A stretch of 19,367 bases of DNA, from the NCBI GenBank assembly GCA_026417815.1, contig JAOACN010000263.1, positions 1 through 19,367 of the forward strand. Reading direction: 5' to 3'. Under the pieces are notes generated by a model. That model did not search any database. It was given only the letters and a program-made list of their open reading frames with translations, and was not told the origin of the DNA. This document shows positions 5,912 through 12,926 of the stretch, in pieces. The stretch's first letter is position 1; each line of letters begins with the position of its first letter. The DNA is from Chloroflexaceae bacterium. GTDB taxonomy: Bacteria; Chloroflexota; Chloroflexia; Chloroflexales; Chloroflexaceae. The position numbers and the translations under genes were made by a program.

Positions 5912-7147
5912 ATGGACGATTTTCAACGCGCCGCGGAACTGCGACGGATGCAGCGCCTGGCGACGGGCCTGCTGGTGCTGGTAACCATCATCTTTGTGAT
6001 CGCGAGCATCTACCGCGATCTGGGGCCGTGGGTGGGTTTTGTGCGCGCGTTCTCCGAAGCGGCAATGATCGGCGCCCTGGCGGACTGGTTCGCCGTGACG
6101 GCCCTCTTCCGCCATCCGCTCGGCTTGCCCATCCCCCACACGGCGATTATCCCCCGGCGCCGCGAGCGCATCGCCGAGAGCCTGGGGCGTTTCATCGAGC
6201 GGAACTTTCTTGATCCTGACCGCATCGTGGAGCGCCTGCGCAGGCAGGACGTCGCCGGACGCATCGCCCAGTTGTTGCGCGATCCGCGGCGCAGCACGCA
6301 GGCCGCCGATGTGGTCGCCGAGAGTGTGGCCGGTCTGTTGCGCGTCGTGAACGATGAGGAGGTCGGCGCGCTGCTCCAGCGCACGCTGAGCGAGCGCCTC
6401 GGCGCCGTGCCCGCCACCTACCTGGTGGCGCAACTGCTGGGCATCCTGGTCGCCGAGCATCGCCAGCGCGACGTGCTGCTGCAACTGGTGCGCGTGCTGA
6501 CCGGGTGGATCGAGGCGAACCAGGAACTGATCCGTAAGCGTATCGCCGGTGAACTGCCCCCCTGGGTGCCGCGCATCGTGGACCAGAAGATCTATGAGCG
6601 GCTGCTCGATGGCGCCCGCAAGATCCTGAGCGAATTGAGCGCGGATCGTGACCACCCGCTCTACGAGGAGTTCACCAGCACCCTCGATGCCTGGATCGTC
6701 AATTTACAGTACGATCCCGACGTTCGCGCGCGGGGTGAGGAGTTGAAGCAGGAGTTGCTGAAACACCCGCGCTTGCGCGAGGTGGCGGGGAACCTGTGGC
6801 AGGACGTGAAGGCGAACCTGCTCATGCAGAGCGCCACGCCGGGTTCCTCACTGCGTCTCTCGATTGCCCGGGGGCTCAGCCACGTCGGCGATGTGCTCGA
6901 ACGCGACCCGGAATGGCGCCTGCGGGTCGAGGGGTGGACCGAAGAACTGGTGCGTTACCTGGTGCGGCGCTACGGGCGCGCAGCCGGCGATTTTGTGACC
7001 CAGACTGTCCGGTCCTGGGAGACCGCCGAGGTGACGCGCAAGGTCGAGCTGGCCATCGGGCGCGACCTGCAGTTCATTCGCATCAATGGCACGGTCGTGG
7101 GTGGTCTGGCGGGGTTGGTGATTTATACCGTTTCGTTGTTGTTGTAG
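5912..7147 (+). CDS. DUF445 family membrane protein (YjiN-like)
   Basis: Inner-membrane protein of 411 aa whose biochemical role is not established. It matches the DUF445 family (E. coli YjiN) closely in the N-terminal part: one membrane segment (about 16-34), then VGFVRAFSEAAMIGALADWFAV and the conserved TALFRHPLGLPIPHTAIIP stretch, followed by RRRERIAESLGRFIERNFL. The middle (about 85-385) is long, charged and helical. A second hydrophobic segment sits at the extreme C terminus (391-411), as in other family members. The ATG at 5912 is chosen because it gives the family-like N terminus; the AGGAG upstream is rather far away (15 nt), and Met13 is an alternative start. The gene stands alone on its strand and converges on lysA. 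Confidence 0.92.
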   Translation: MDDFQRAAELRRMQRLATGLLVLVTIIFVIASIYRDLGPWVGFVRAFSEAAMIGALADWFAVTALFRHPLGLPIPHTAIIPRRRERIAESLGRFIERNFLDPDRIVERLRRQDVAGRIAQLLRDPRRSTQAADVVAESVAGLLRVVNDEEVGALLQRTLSERLGAVPATYLVAQLLGILVAEHRQRDVLLQLVRVLTGWIEANQELIRKRIAGELPPWVPRIVDQKIYERLLDGARKILSELSADRDHPLYEEFTSTLDAWIVNLQYDPDVRARGEELKQELLKHPRLREVAGNLWQDVKANLLMQSATPGSSLRLSIARGLSHVGDVLERDPEWRLRVEGWTEELVRYLVRRYGRAAGDFVTQTVRSWETAEVTRKVELAIGRDLQFIRINGTVVGGLAGLVIYTVSLLL

Positions 7148-7150
7148 GAG

Positions 7151-7179
7151 CGTTGGGGCGAAAAACCTTTCGCCTCCAA
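7151..7179. terminator. Hairpin between convergent DUF445 gene and lysA
   Basis: GGCGAAA-AACC-TTTCGCC forms a 7-bp stem with a four-base loop, extended by GTTGG/CCAAC across a one-base bulge to 12 bp. It starts three bases after the DUF445 stop and lies 18 bp from the lysA stop, so it may serve both. There is no T tract. Confidence 0.55.
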
Positions 7180-7196
7180 CCAGGTCTCCCCACCCC

Positions 7197-8507
7197 TCAC
7201 AACGGCAGATCACGGGCGAGCAGGTCGTCTTCGGTCTCGCGGCGCTGGATGAGGCGGGCGCGCCCCTCGGCCACGAGAACGGCGGCGGGTCGGGGCGCCA
7301 GATTGTAGGTGCTGGCCATGCTGAGGGTGTAGGCCCCGGCGGTGGCGACGGCCAGGAGATCGCCAGGTTGCGCGGGAGGGAGAGAGACGTCGCGCAGCAG
7401 CACATCGCCCGCCTCGCAGTAGCGTCCGGCAACGGTGACGGGCGGGCCGGGAGGCGCTCCGGGGCGATTGGCCAGCAGGGCGGTGTAGCGAGCGTCGTAG
7501 AGCGCCGGGCGCGGGTTATCGGCCATGCCGCCGTCAACGTGGAGGTGCCGCGTCGTTCCATCGGCGGCCAGTTTGCGCCCCATCACGGTGTAGAGGGCCA
7601 CGCCGGCCCGAGCGACGATCGAGCGCCCCGGTTCGACCGTCAGACGCGGCAGCGGCAGGGCGAGGGCGGCGCACCCCTCGCGCAGGCTGGCGCTGAGGGC
7701 CGCGGCGTAGGTCGCAACATCGGGCGCGGCTTCTTCGGCCAGGTAGGGCGTGCCCAGACCCCCGCCAGGGCTGAGTTCCTCCGCCGCCAGGCCATGGCCG
7801 TCGCGGAGGCGCGCCGCCAGGTCCACCAGGACGGCAACGGTGGCGCGGAGGGGTTCCAGGTCGAAGAGTTGCGAACCGATATGCGCGTGCAGCCCGCGGA
7901 AGCGCAGGCCAGGACTGGCCCGCAGCCGCGTTGCGGCGGCGTCGAGGGCCTCGGGGGGCAGGCCAAACTTCGAGTCGGCGCCGCCGGTGGTGATGTGGGC
8001 GTGGGTGGGGGCCGCGATGTTCGGCGCCACGCGCAGCATAACGCCCTGGGGGCGGTCGCGGCCAGCCGTCAGCGCGGCGAGACGTTCCAGTTCATCGAGG
8101 TTGTCAACCACCACCGCGCCAACGCCCCAGGCCACGGCCCGCTCCAGTTCGGCGTCGCCAGGGGCGTTGCCATGGAAGTGGACCCGCTCCATCGGCACGC
8201 CAGCGCGCCGCGCCACCAGCAATTCGGCCCCGGAGACGACATCCAGCCCCAATCCCTCCTGCGCGACCATCTGTGCCAGCGCGGTGTTGAGCAGCGCCTT
8301 GGCGGCGTAATGCACCCCGAAGGGCAACCCCTGGCGCTCGAAGGCCGCCAGGTAGGCGCGCATCGCGCCGCGCAGGGTCGCCTCGTCGAACACGTAGAGG
8401 GGCGTGCCATAGGCGGCGGCGAGGGCCCGCGCGTCGCAGCCGCCAAGGTGGAGCCGGCCGTCGCTGATGGTTGCCGTATCCGGCCAGATGTGGCGGGGAA
8501 GCATCAT
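7197..8507 (-). CDS. lysA: Diaminopimelate decarboxylase
   Basis: PLP enzyme that decarboxylates meso-diaminopimelate to L-lysine, the last step of lysine synthesis; cytosolic. The 436-aa product shows the fold III decarboxylase motifs in order: PLYVFDEATLRGAM, YAAKALLN with PLP-binding Lys70, LDVVSGAEL, HFHGN, FRGLHAHIGSQ, the glycine loop SPGGGLG that binds the phosphate, EPGRSIVARAG, YCEAGDVL (Cys and Glu near the substrate) and GAYTLSMASTYNLAPRPA with the conserved Tyr. Start: the frame is open to 8612, but that extension is coded by an inverted repeat (8538-8600) and matches no family sequence. The double ATG at 8507/8504 gives MMLPRHIWPDTA, a usual N terminus. No ribosome binding site is evident; a TGG-TAGATG sequence just upstream may indicate a very short leader. 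The HD-domain gene lies upstream on the same strand. Confidence 0.95.
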   Translation of the reverse strand: MMLPRHIWPDTATISDGRLHLGGCDARALAAAYGTPLYVFDEATLRGAMRAYLAAFERQGLPFGVHYAAKALLNTALAQMVAQEGLGLDVVSGAELLVARRAGVPMERVHFHGNAPGDAELERAVAWGVGAVVVDNLDELERLAALTAGRDRPQGVMLRVAPNIAAPTHAHITTGGADSKFGLPPEALDAAATRLRASPGLRFRGLHAHIGSQLFDLEPLRATVAVLVDLAARLRDGHGLAAEELSPGGGLGTPYLAEEAAPDVATYAAALSASLREGCAALALPLPRLTVEPGRSIVARAGVALYTVMGRKLAADGTTRHLHVDGGMADNPRPALYDARYTALLANRPGAPPGPPVTVAGRYCEAGDVLLRDVSLPPAQPGDLLAVATAGAYTLSMASTYNLAPRPAAVLVAEGRARLIQRRETEDDLLARDLPL

Positions 8508-8537
8508 CAAGCGATACCATCTACCAAACCCGTTCAC

Positions 8538-8600
8538 ACCGCAGAGGGCGCGGAGGGGCGCAAGGGGCCTCAAAAAGCTCACCTCCGCGTGCTCTGCGGT
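8538..8600. repeat. Palindromic repeat upstream of lysA
   Basis: Arms ACCGCAGAGGGCGCGGAGG (8538-8556) and CCTCCGCGTGCTCTGCGGT (8582-8600) pair over 19 bp with two mismatches around a 25-nt loop. Repeats built on ACCGCAGAGGNCGC are common as dispersed elements. It lies between the HD-domain gene and lysA and would form a hairpin in a shared transcript. Confidence 0.6.
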
Positions 8601-8643
8601 AAATCCGAACACGTACCGTCAAGCGGTCATTCGGGCGAGGGCC

Positions 8644-9279
8644 TCACGCCCCGCCCTCCAGCCCCAGGCGCGGCGCGGCGGCGCGCAGCGCGGCGATCAC
8701 CTCGGCGATCAGATCATCGAGAGGCATGCCAATAACCTCGGCGCCGTGACGAATACCCTCGCGGCTCACTTTGGCGGCAAAAGCCTTATCCTTCATTTTC
8801 TTCTTCACCGACGCCACCTCGACGCTGTGGATCGACTTATCCGGGCGCACCAGGGCCACGGCGGTCACGAAACCACTCAGTTCATCCACGGCGTAAAGCG
8901 CGCGCTCCAGGGGCGACTCAGGGGCGATGCCGCTGTAATCGGCATGGCTGAGAATGGCGCGCAGCACCTCGGGCGACCAGCCGGTGTCACGCAGGTACTT
9001 CACACCGTAGAAAGGATGCCCGGGCAGCGTTTCGGGCACCGGTTCGCCGGCGACCAGGGCGCGCGACAGCGCGTGCACCTCCGGGGTGTCTTCGGGCATA
9101 TCGGGGTAGCGCTCGAAGTCCATATCGTGGAGCAGGCCCACGGCGCCCCACAGGTCGGCGTCCGCGCCGCCCTGCCGGGCGAAGTGGACCATGCAGGCCG
9201 ACACGGCCTCGCAGTGTTTGCGCAGGCTATCGGCGGCGACCCAGGTGTAGAGCGTCTCACGGGCGCGGTCGGTGAGCAT
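8644..9279 (-). CDS. HD-domain phosphohydrolase
   Basis: Predicted metal-dependent phosphohydrolase of 211 aa, cytosolic; substrate unknown. HD signature: His22 (LRKHCEAVSACM), His51-Asp52 in VGLLHDMDFERYPD, His112 in ILSHADYSG and Asp132 in YAVDELSGF, the order and spacing expected of an active HD metal site. The C-terminal part (SVKKKMKDKAFAAKVSREGI) is a conserved basic stretch seen in small HD hydrolases of this type. Start: the frame opens at 9324, but the ATG at 9279 (MLTDRARETL) has a well-placed AGGAG seven bases upstream and matches where homologues begin, so it is preferred. It lies 136 bp upstream of lysA on the same strand, separated by the palindromic repeat, so co-transcription is possible but unproven. 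Confidence 0.88.
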   Translation of the reverse strand: MLTDRARETLYTWVAADSLRKHCEAVSACMVHFARQGGADADLWGAVGLLHDMDFERYPDMPEDTPEVHALSRALVAGEPVPETLPGHPFYGVKYLRDTGWSPEVLRAILSHADYSGIAPESPLERALYAVDELSGFVTAVALVRPDKSIHSVEVASVKKKMKDKAFAAKVSREGIRHGAEVIGMPLDDLIAEVIAALRAAAPRLGLEGGA

Positions 9280-9628
9280 CGGGGGTCTCCTGCTGGTCTG
9301 GTTGGCGATTGTTCCCTGTATCATACCGCAGATCGGCGCGGAGCGGGAAGGATGGCCAGTACCCGGAACAGGACCGAAGGGCTACTGCCCGCGGGCGCGG
9401 AAGCGGGTAGAATGCCCGGGAACTTTGTAAACCAGTGGGAGGGTCGGGGAGGGCTCGCCCTCCCAGGAACACTCGTTGTCAGCCGTTGGCTGCGCAGCCT
9501 TCCGGGTTGCCGTCTGGGGAAGTGCGGAGGGCGCAGCCCGCCGCGGGCGGAACGGAGGTTGCGGCGAGGGGCAGCCTTCCCGCGTTACCGTTGGGAGGAA
9601 CGCGGGCGTGAAGTAACAAGGAGCCAGC
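9280..9628. other. 349-bp intergenic region between divergent genes
   Basis: No gene is supported. Besides the TAGAAT/hairpin cassette it holds a small stem CAGCC-GTT-GGCTG (9480-9492). A 20-bp imperfect direct repeat is also present: GCAGCCTTCCGGGTTGCCGT at 9494-9513 and a close copy at 9571-9591. A good ribosome binding site, AAGGAG (9618-9623), precedes the next gene by five bases. Confidence 0.6.
9408..9466 (+). promoter_or_regulatory. TAGAAT box followed by GGGAGGGC/GCCCTCCC hairpin
   Basis: TAGAAT (9408-9413), preceded by GAAGCGGG, is followed 34 bp later by the stem-loop GGGAGGGC-TC-GCCCTCCC (9447-9464). The segment 9439-9466 is nearly identical to 5582-5610. It lies about 215 nt before the glycosidase-like gene. 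Promoter activity is inferred from the box alone; no -35 is evident. Confidence 0.35.
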
Positions 9629-11194
9629 ATGCCTTACCATCACTCCCTGCAACGTCTCGCGCCAATGCTGATCCTGGCGATCGTGGCCAGCCTGGTAATC
9701 CCTCCGGTGGCGCCGGCACGGGCCGCGCCGGAGCGACCGATTATGGCCTTCTACTACCCCTGGTGGGAGCATTCGGACTGGTCGTACAGCCGTATGAGCG
9801 ACCTGCCGGTGCCGCGCTACAGCGGCGGCGACGACGAGGCCATCCGCCGCCATGTGCAGCAGGCCGACGACGCGGGCATTGACGCCCTGGTATGCACCTG
9901 GTACGGTCCCGATGAGGATCGGCTGAACAAGCGCTGTCGTCGGCTGATGGAACTGGCCCGTGAAGGGGGCCGCGACCTGCAGGTGGCGATTATCCCCGAC
10001 CATTCGGCCTGGGGGCCCCTGCGGAGCGTTGAGAGCCTGGCGCGAGCGATAGACGTGCTCAAGCGCGACTTCTTCGGTCAGCCGAACTACCTGCACTACC
10101 AGGGCCGTCCGGTGGTATTCTGGTTCAACCCGCCCGCGCTGGGCGGGGTGGACGCCTGGCGCGATTTGCGCAATCGCGCTGACCCGGGGCGCGAGCAGTT
10201 CTGGTTCGGCGGCACGGACAACTTCGGCTATCTGGAGGTCTACGACGCGCTGTACTACTTCGACATTAGCTGGGAGCGCCGGCCCGGGGCGGCCATGGCC
10301 TCGTATGCGAGCCGGCTCGAGCAGTGGAACCGCGCCAATGGGCAGAACCGGCCCTTCGTCGCCACGGTGATGCCCGGCTACGATGATCTGCGCATCCGCG
10401 GCGGTCATGCCCGCGATCGGCAGAATGGCGAATACTACCGCAGCACCTGGCAGACGGCCATCGAGCGCAACGCGCAGGCGGTGGTGCTGACCAGTTTCAA
10501 CGAGTTCTACGAGGGCAGCCACATCGAGCCAGGCGAGCGGTACGGCGACCTGTACCTGCGTCTGACCCGCGAGTTGAGCGACCGCTTCCGTCGCGAGGTA
10601 GGTCAGGCCGCGCCCTCGCCGGAACCGGCCCCGGCGAATTGCCAGCGTTTCCCCGAGACGGGGCAAGAGGTGTGTGGGCGCCTGCTCTCCTTCTGGCGCG
10701 AGAACGGCGGCTTGCCGGTCTTCGGGTTGCCGATCGGGCCACAGCGCAGCGTCACCATCGAAGGGCGCGAGGTGCAGGTCCAGCAGTTTGAACGCAATCG
10801 CCTGGAGTTGCATCCGCAGAACCGGCGGCCCTACGATGTGCTGCTCGGGCGCCTGGGCGCCGAGGGTCTGGCGCGTCAGGGCCGCGACTGGCAGCAGTTC
10901 GGTCGGGTGAATGGCGCGCCCGCCGGTTGCCTGTACTTCGCCGAAACCGGCCACAGCCTCTGCGAGCCGTTCCTGAGCTACTTCCGCGGCCGGGGCCTGG
11001 AGTTCGACGGGCGGCGCGGCTACAGCCTGGCCGAGAACGTGGCGCTCTTCGGCCTGCCGCTCAGCGAGCCGCAGACCGAGACAATCGAGGGGCGCGCGCT
11101 GACCGTGCAGTGGTTCGAGCGGGCGCGCTTCGAATGGCACCCGGACAACCCCGAGCCGCACCGGGTGCTGTTGGGGCGGTTGGGGGCGGAGTAG
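9629..11194 (+). CDS. Secreted GH99/WbsX-like glycosidase with two C-terminal surface repeats
   Basis: Exported 521-aa protein. Residues 1-32 are a signal peptide (hydrophobic 12-28, probable cleavage after ARA). Residues 37-325 look like a (beta/alpha)8 domain of the GH99/WbsX type: PIMAFYYPWW at the first strand, DAGIDALVCTWYG, PVVFWFNPPA, and TSFNEFYEGSHIEPG (288-302). Glu292 and Glu295 there sit three apart, as do the catalytic pair of GH99 endo-alpha-mannosidases. A Pro/Ala-rich linker (327-337) leads to two related repeats, about 338-412 and 434-521. Each has a Cys, F.ETG..(V/L)C, a FGLP core, IEGR..(V) Q.FER.R.E.HP.N and LLGRLGAE. Repeats of this style occur in secreted Chloroflexota proteins and recall LGFP repeats, suggesting cell-wall attachment. 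Substrate is not predictable. Start supported by AAGGAG five bases upstream. Confidence 0.85.
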   Translation: MPYHHSLQRLAPMLILAIVASLVIPPVAPARAAPERPIMAFYYPWWEHSDWSYSRMSDLPVPRYSGGDDEAIRRHVQQADDAGIDALVCTWYGPDEDRLNKRCRRLMELAREGGRDLQVAIIPDHSAWGPLRSVESLARAIDVLKRDFFGQPNYLHYQGRPVVFWFNPPALGGVDAWRDLRNRADPGREQFWFGGTDNFGYLEVYDALYYFDISWERRPGAAMASYASRLEQWNRANGQNRPFVATVMPGYDDLRIRGGHARDRQNGEYYRSTWQTAIERNAQAVVLTSFNEFYEGSHIEPGERYGDLYLRLTRELSDRFRREVGQAAPSPEPAPANCQRFPETGQEVCGRLLSFWRENGGLPVFGLPIGPQRSVTIEGREVQVQQFERNRLELHPQNRRPYDVLLGRLGAEGLARQGRDWQQFGRVNGAPAGCLYFAETGHSLCEPFLSYFRGRGLEFDGRRGYSLAENVALFGLPLSEPQTETIEGRALTVQWFERARFEWHPDNPEPHRVLLGRLGAE

Positions 11195-11227
11195 GGCCGA
11201 AGCAGTGCCGCAGCCACTGCTTCGGCC
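11195..11227 (+). terminator. Terminator hairpin after the glycosidase-like gene
   Basis: GGCCGAAGCAGTG (11195-11207) pairs perfectly over 13 bp with CACTGCTTCGGCC (11215-11227) around a seven-base loop, starting at the base after the stop codon. The following sequence is TTACCC rather than a T run, so termination strength is uncertain. Confidence 0.75.
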
Positions 11228-11297
11228 TTACCCAAAGTTAAGAAATCATTACCCAGGGGGACCACAGGGGCCTGTGTCGCCTCATTCCGGCGCAGTG

Positions 11298-11303
11298 TAT
11301 AAT
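11298..11303 (+). promoter_or_regulatory. -10 box of the kinase/regulator operon
   Basis: A perfect TATAAT preceded directly by TG lies 31 bp before the kinase start codon, giving a leader of about 25 nt. No good -35 is present (TGTCGC at the 17-bp position), which may indicate dependence on an activator. Confidence 0.5.
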
Positions 11304-11334
11304 ATGTACACATGTCGGGAAAGGCGGCGCAGCC

Positions 11335-12030
11335 ATGACAACCACTCAACCGGACAACGGGAACACAGAGGCCTCCGGGCGGTTCCTCGAAATTGCTGAG
11401 CGCGAAGTGGGCCGGATCATCCTTGACATTCACGATGGTCCGGTTCAGAACATTTTCGCCGCATTGTCGCAACTGTACGTGGTGCAACGGCGCCTGGCGC
11501 AGCAGCAACCGCCGCTCAACGATGAGTTGCTACGTATCAAGCGCAGCATCGGGTTGCTGGAGCATGCCCTCAACGAGATCCGCAATTTCATGGGCGCGTT
11601 TCGCCCGCCCGAGTTCGAGCGCCGCGATCTCGTTTCCATCCTCGAAGGGCTGGTGATCCAGCACGAAGAGTTGACCGGCAATCCCGTCAGCATGGAGATC
11701 CTGGGCGAGTTGCCAGCGGTGCCGTTGCCGGTTAAAATCTCACTCTACCGGATTCTGCAAGAGGCCCTCTCGAACGCCGCGCGTCATGGGCAGGCCCGGC
11801 GCCACAGCGTTACCCTGAGTTGTGACGGGCGCCGGATCGCCATGCAGGTGTGTGATGATGGCCAGGGGTTCGATGTCGCCGCGGTGATGCAGCGACCTCT
11901 GGCCGGGCACTTTGGTCTGGAGGGGATGCGCGAGCGGGTGCATCTGCTCGGCGGGAGCTTCAGTATCGAGAGCGCTCCCGGTCGGGGCACGCGGGTACGG
12001 GTTGAGGTACCATACGGTAGAAATGATTAG
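11335..12030 (+). CDS. Soluble NarL-type sensor histidine kinase
   Basis: Autophosphorylating kinase of 231 aa that should pass phosphate to the response regulator encoded next. It has only the catalytic core: a HisKA_3 dimerisation domain with DIHDGPVQ (phosphorylated His33, residues about 21-92) and a HATPase_c domain. The latter shows QEALSNAARHG (Asn147, N box), DDGQGFD (174-180, G1), GHFGLEGMRERV (G2) and GRGTRV (217-222). There is no membrane segment and no recognisable sensor domain in the 20 residues before the core, so it is likely cytosolic and gets its signal from a partner. The ribosome binding site is weak (AAAGG about 12 bases upstream). The last eight bases overlap the regulator gene, implying translational coupling. 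Confidence 0.93.
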   Translation: MTTTQPDNGNTEASGRFLEIAEREVGRIILDIHDGPVQNIFAALSQLYVVQRRLAQQQPPLNDELLRIKRSIGLLEHALNEIRNFMGAFRPPEFERRDLVSILEGLVIQHEELTGNPVSMEILGELPAVPLPVKISLYRILQEALSNAARHGQARRHSVTLSCDGRRIAMQVCDDGQGFDVAAVMQRPLAGHFGLEGMRERVHLLGGSFSIESAPGRGTRVRVEVPYGRND

Positions 12031-12652
12031 AGTTTTTCTTGCCGATGACCACGCGCTGGTGCTGGAGGGGTTGCGCTCGCTGATCGAGGCCGAGGGCGAT
12101 ATTGAGGTGGTCGGCACTGCCAGCGACGGCGACCAGGTGCTTGACGCTGTGCGCGCCTTGCGTCCCGATGTGGTGGTGCTCGATTTGCAGATGCCCACGG
12201 TCAGCGGGCTTGAGTGCCTGCAGCGCATTCGCGCCGAGGGCCTGCCGGCCAAGGTGCTGGTGCTCTCGGCGTTCTACGATGGCGACACCATCCAGTCGGC
12301 CCTCGAAGCCGAAGCCGATGGTTTTGCCCTGAAGACCGAGCCGCCCCAGCAGACGGTGGCATGCATCCGCCAGGTCTACCAGGGGCAACTGGTCTTTCCC
12401 CAGGCCGCTCGACGCTGGTTGCGCCAGCAACGGCACCGCCCCGGCCCGGCCGCCGATCTCTCCGAGCGCGAGGCCGAGGTGCTCTCGCTGGTGGCCCAGG
12501 GCTTGACCAACACCCAGATTGCCCAGCGCCTCAACGTCAGCGAGAATACGGTCAAGTTTCACCTCCAGAACATCTACCAGAAACTCGGGGTGAGCAACCG
12601 CACCGAGGCCGCGGGGATCTTCTTCAAGCAGCGCCAGGAGGGGCGGCGATGA
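12023..12652 (+). CDS. LuxR-family (NarL-type) response regulator
   Basis: DNA-binding transcription regulator of 209 aa controlled by phosphorylation. Receiver domain, residues 1-120: acidic Asp8/Asp9, phosphoacceptor Asp54 in VVLDLQMP, Ser82 in LVLSAFY and Lys104 in FALKTEPP. C-terminal LuxR helix-turn-helix, about 145-205: LSEREAEVLSLVAQGLTNTQIAQRLNVSENTVKFHLQNIYQKLGVSNRTEA is spread over this stretch, with the recognition helix around SENTVKFHLQNI. The frame is open upstream to 11912, but the ATG at 12023 starts the canonical MIRVFLADDHALV. It overlaps the kinase stop by eight bases; the pair is a cognate two-component system. Its stop overlaps the next ATG (ATGA). Confidence 0.95.
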   Translation: MIRVFLADDHALVLEGLRSLIEAEGDIEVVGTASDGDQVLDAVRALRPDVVVLDLQMPTVSGLECLQRIRAEGLPAKVLVLSAFYDGDTIQSALEAEADGFALKTEPPQQTVACIRQVYQGQLVFPQAARRWLRQQRHRPGPAADLSEREAEVLSLVAQGLTNTQIAQRLNVSENTVKFHLQNIYQKLGVSNRTEAAGIFFKQRQEGRR

Positions 12653-12909
12653 CGCTCTACCTGCTCTTTGGCCTGGCCGCCCTGGCGCTGATTGGCCTGG
12701 TTGCCCTGCTCTGGCGTCTCTGGCGCGACTACGCCCAGCTCAGCCCCGAAGCCGAGGAGCGCGAACGGGAGCTGGCCTTGCTCAATGATGCCCAGGCCAA
12801 CCGGATGAGCGACCAGGTCCTCGCCCGTCCTCTCGACCCCGATGCCGCCTGGCAGACGATGGTTGAGCGTGGCGCCGGGAGGCGCCGCCGATCACCGCCG
12901 CGGCGGTAA
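12649..12909 (+). CDS. 86-aa single-pass membrane protein in the two-component operon
   Basis: Unrecognised small protein. Residues 3-25 are a strong membrane segment (LYLLFGLAALALIGLVALLW), followed by a basic/aromatic WRLWRDY. Then comes a Glu-rich, probably coiled-coil helix (about 32-50), a less ordered stretch, and an Arg/Pro-rich tail. The ATG overlaps the regulator stop codon (ATGA) and has AGGAGG six bases upstream, so it is clearly the third gene of the operon. Because the kinase has no sensor or membrane part, this protein could be its membrane partner, but that is inference from context. It could equally be an unrelated small membrane protein. Confidence 0.8.
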   Translation: MTLYLLFGLAALALIGLVALLWRLWRDYAQLSPEAEERERELALLNDAQANRMSDQVLARPLDPDAAWQTMVERGAGRRRRSPPRR

Positions 12910-12926
12910 ATGCCGCCGGGCCGGCT

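Noticed and set aside
8508..8612. N-terminal extension of lysA
   Set aside because: The extension is encoded mostly by the palindromic repeat and has no family similarity; the ATG at 8507 gives the expected start.
7368..8735. 455-codon plus-strand frame opposite lysA
   Set aside because: Shadow of lysA; no domain recognised and no ribosome binding site of note.
9479..11161. 560-codon minus-strand frame opposite the glycosidase-like gene
   Set aside because: Shadow frame without recognisable domains; the plus frame has a signal peptide, a ribosome binding site and a terminator.
12901..12918. CGGCGG/CCGCCG hairpin as terminator between convergent operons
   Set aside because: Only a six-base stem in a GC-rich region and no T tract; too weak to call.
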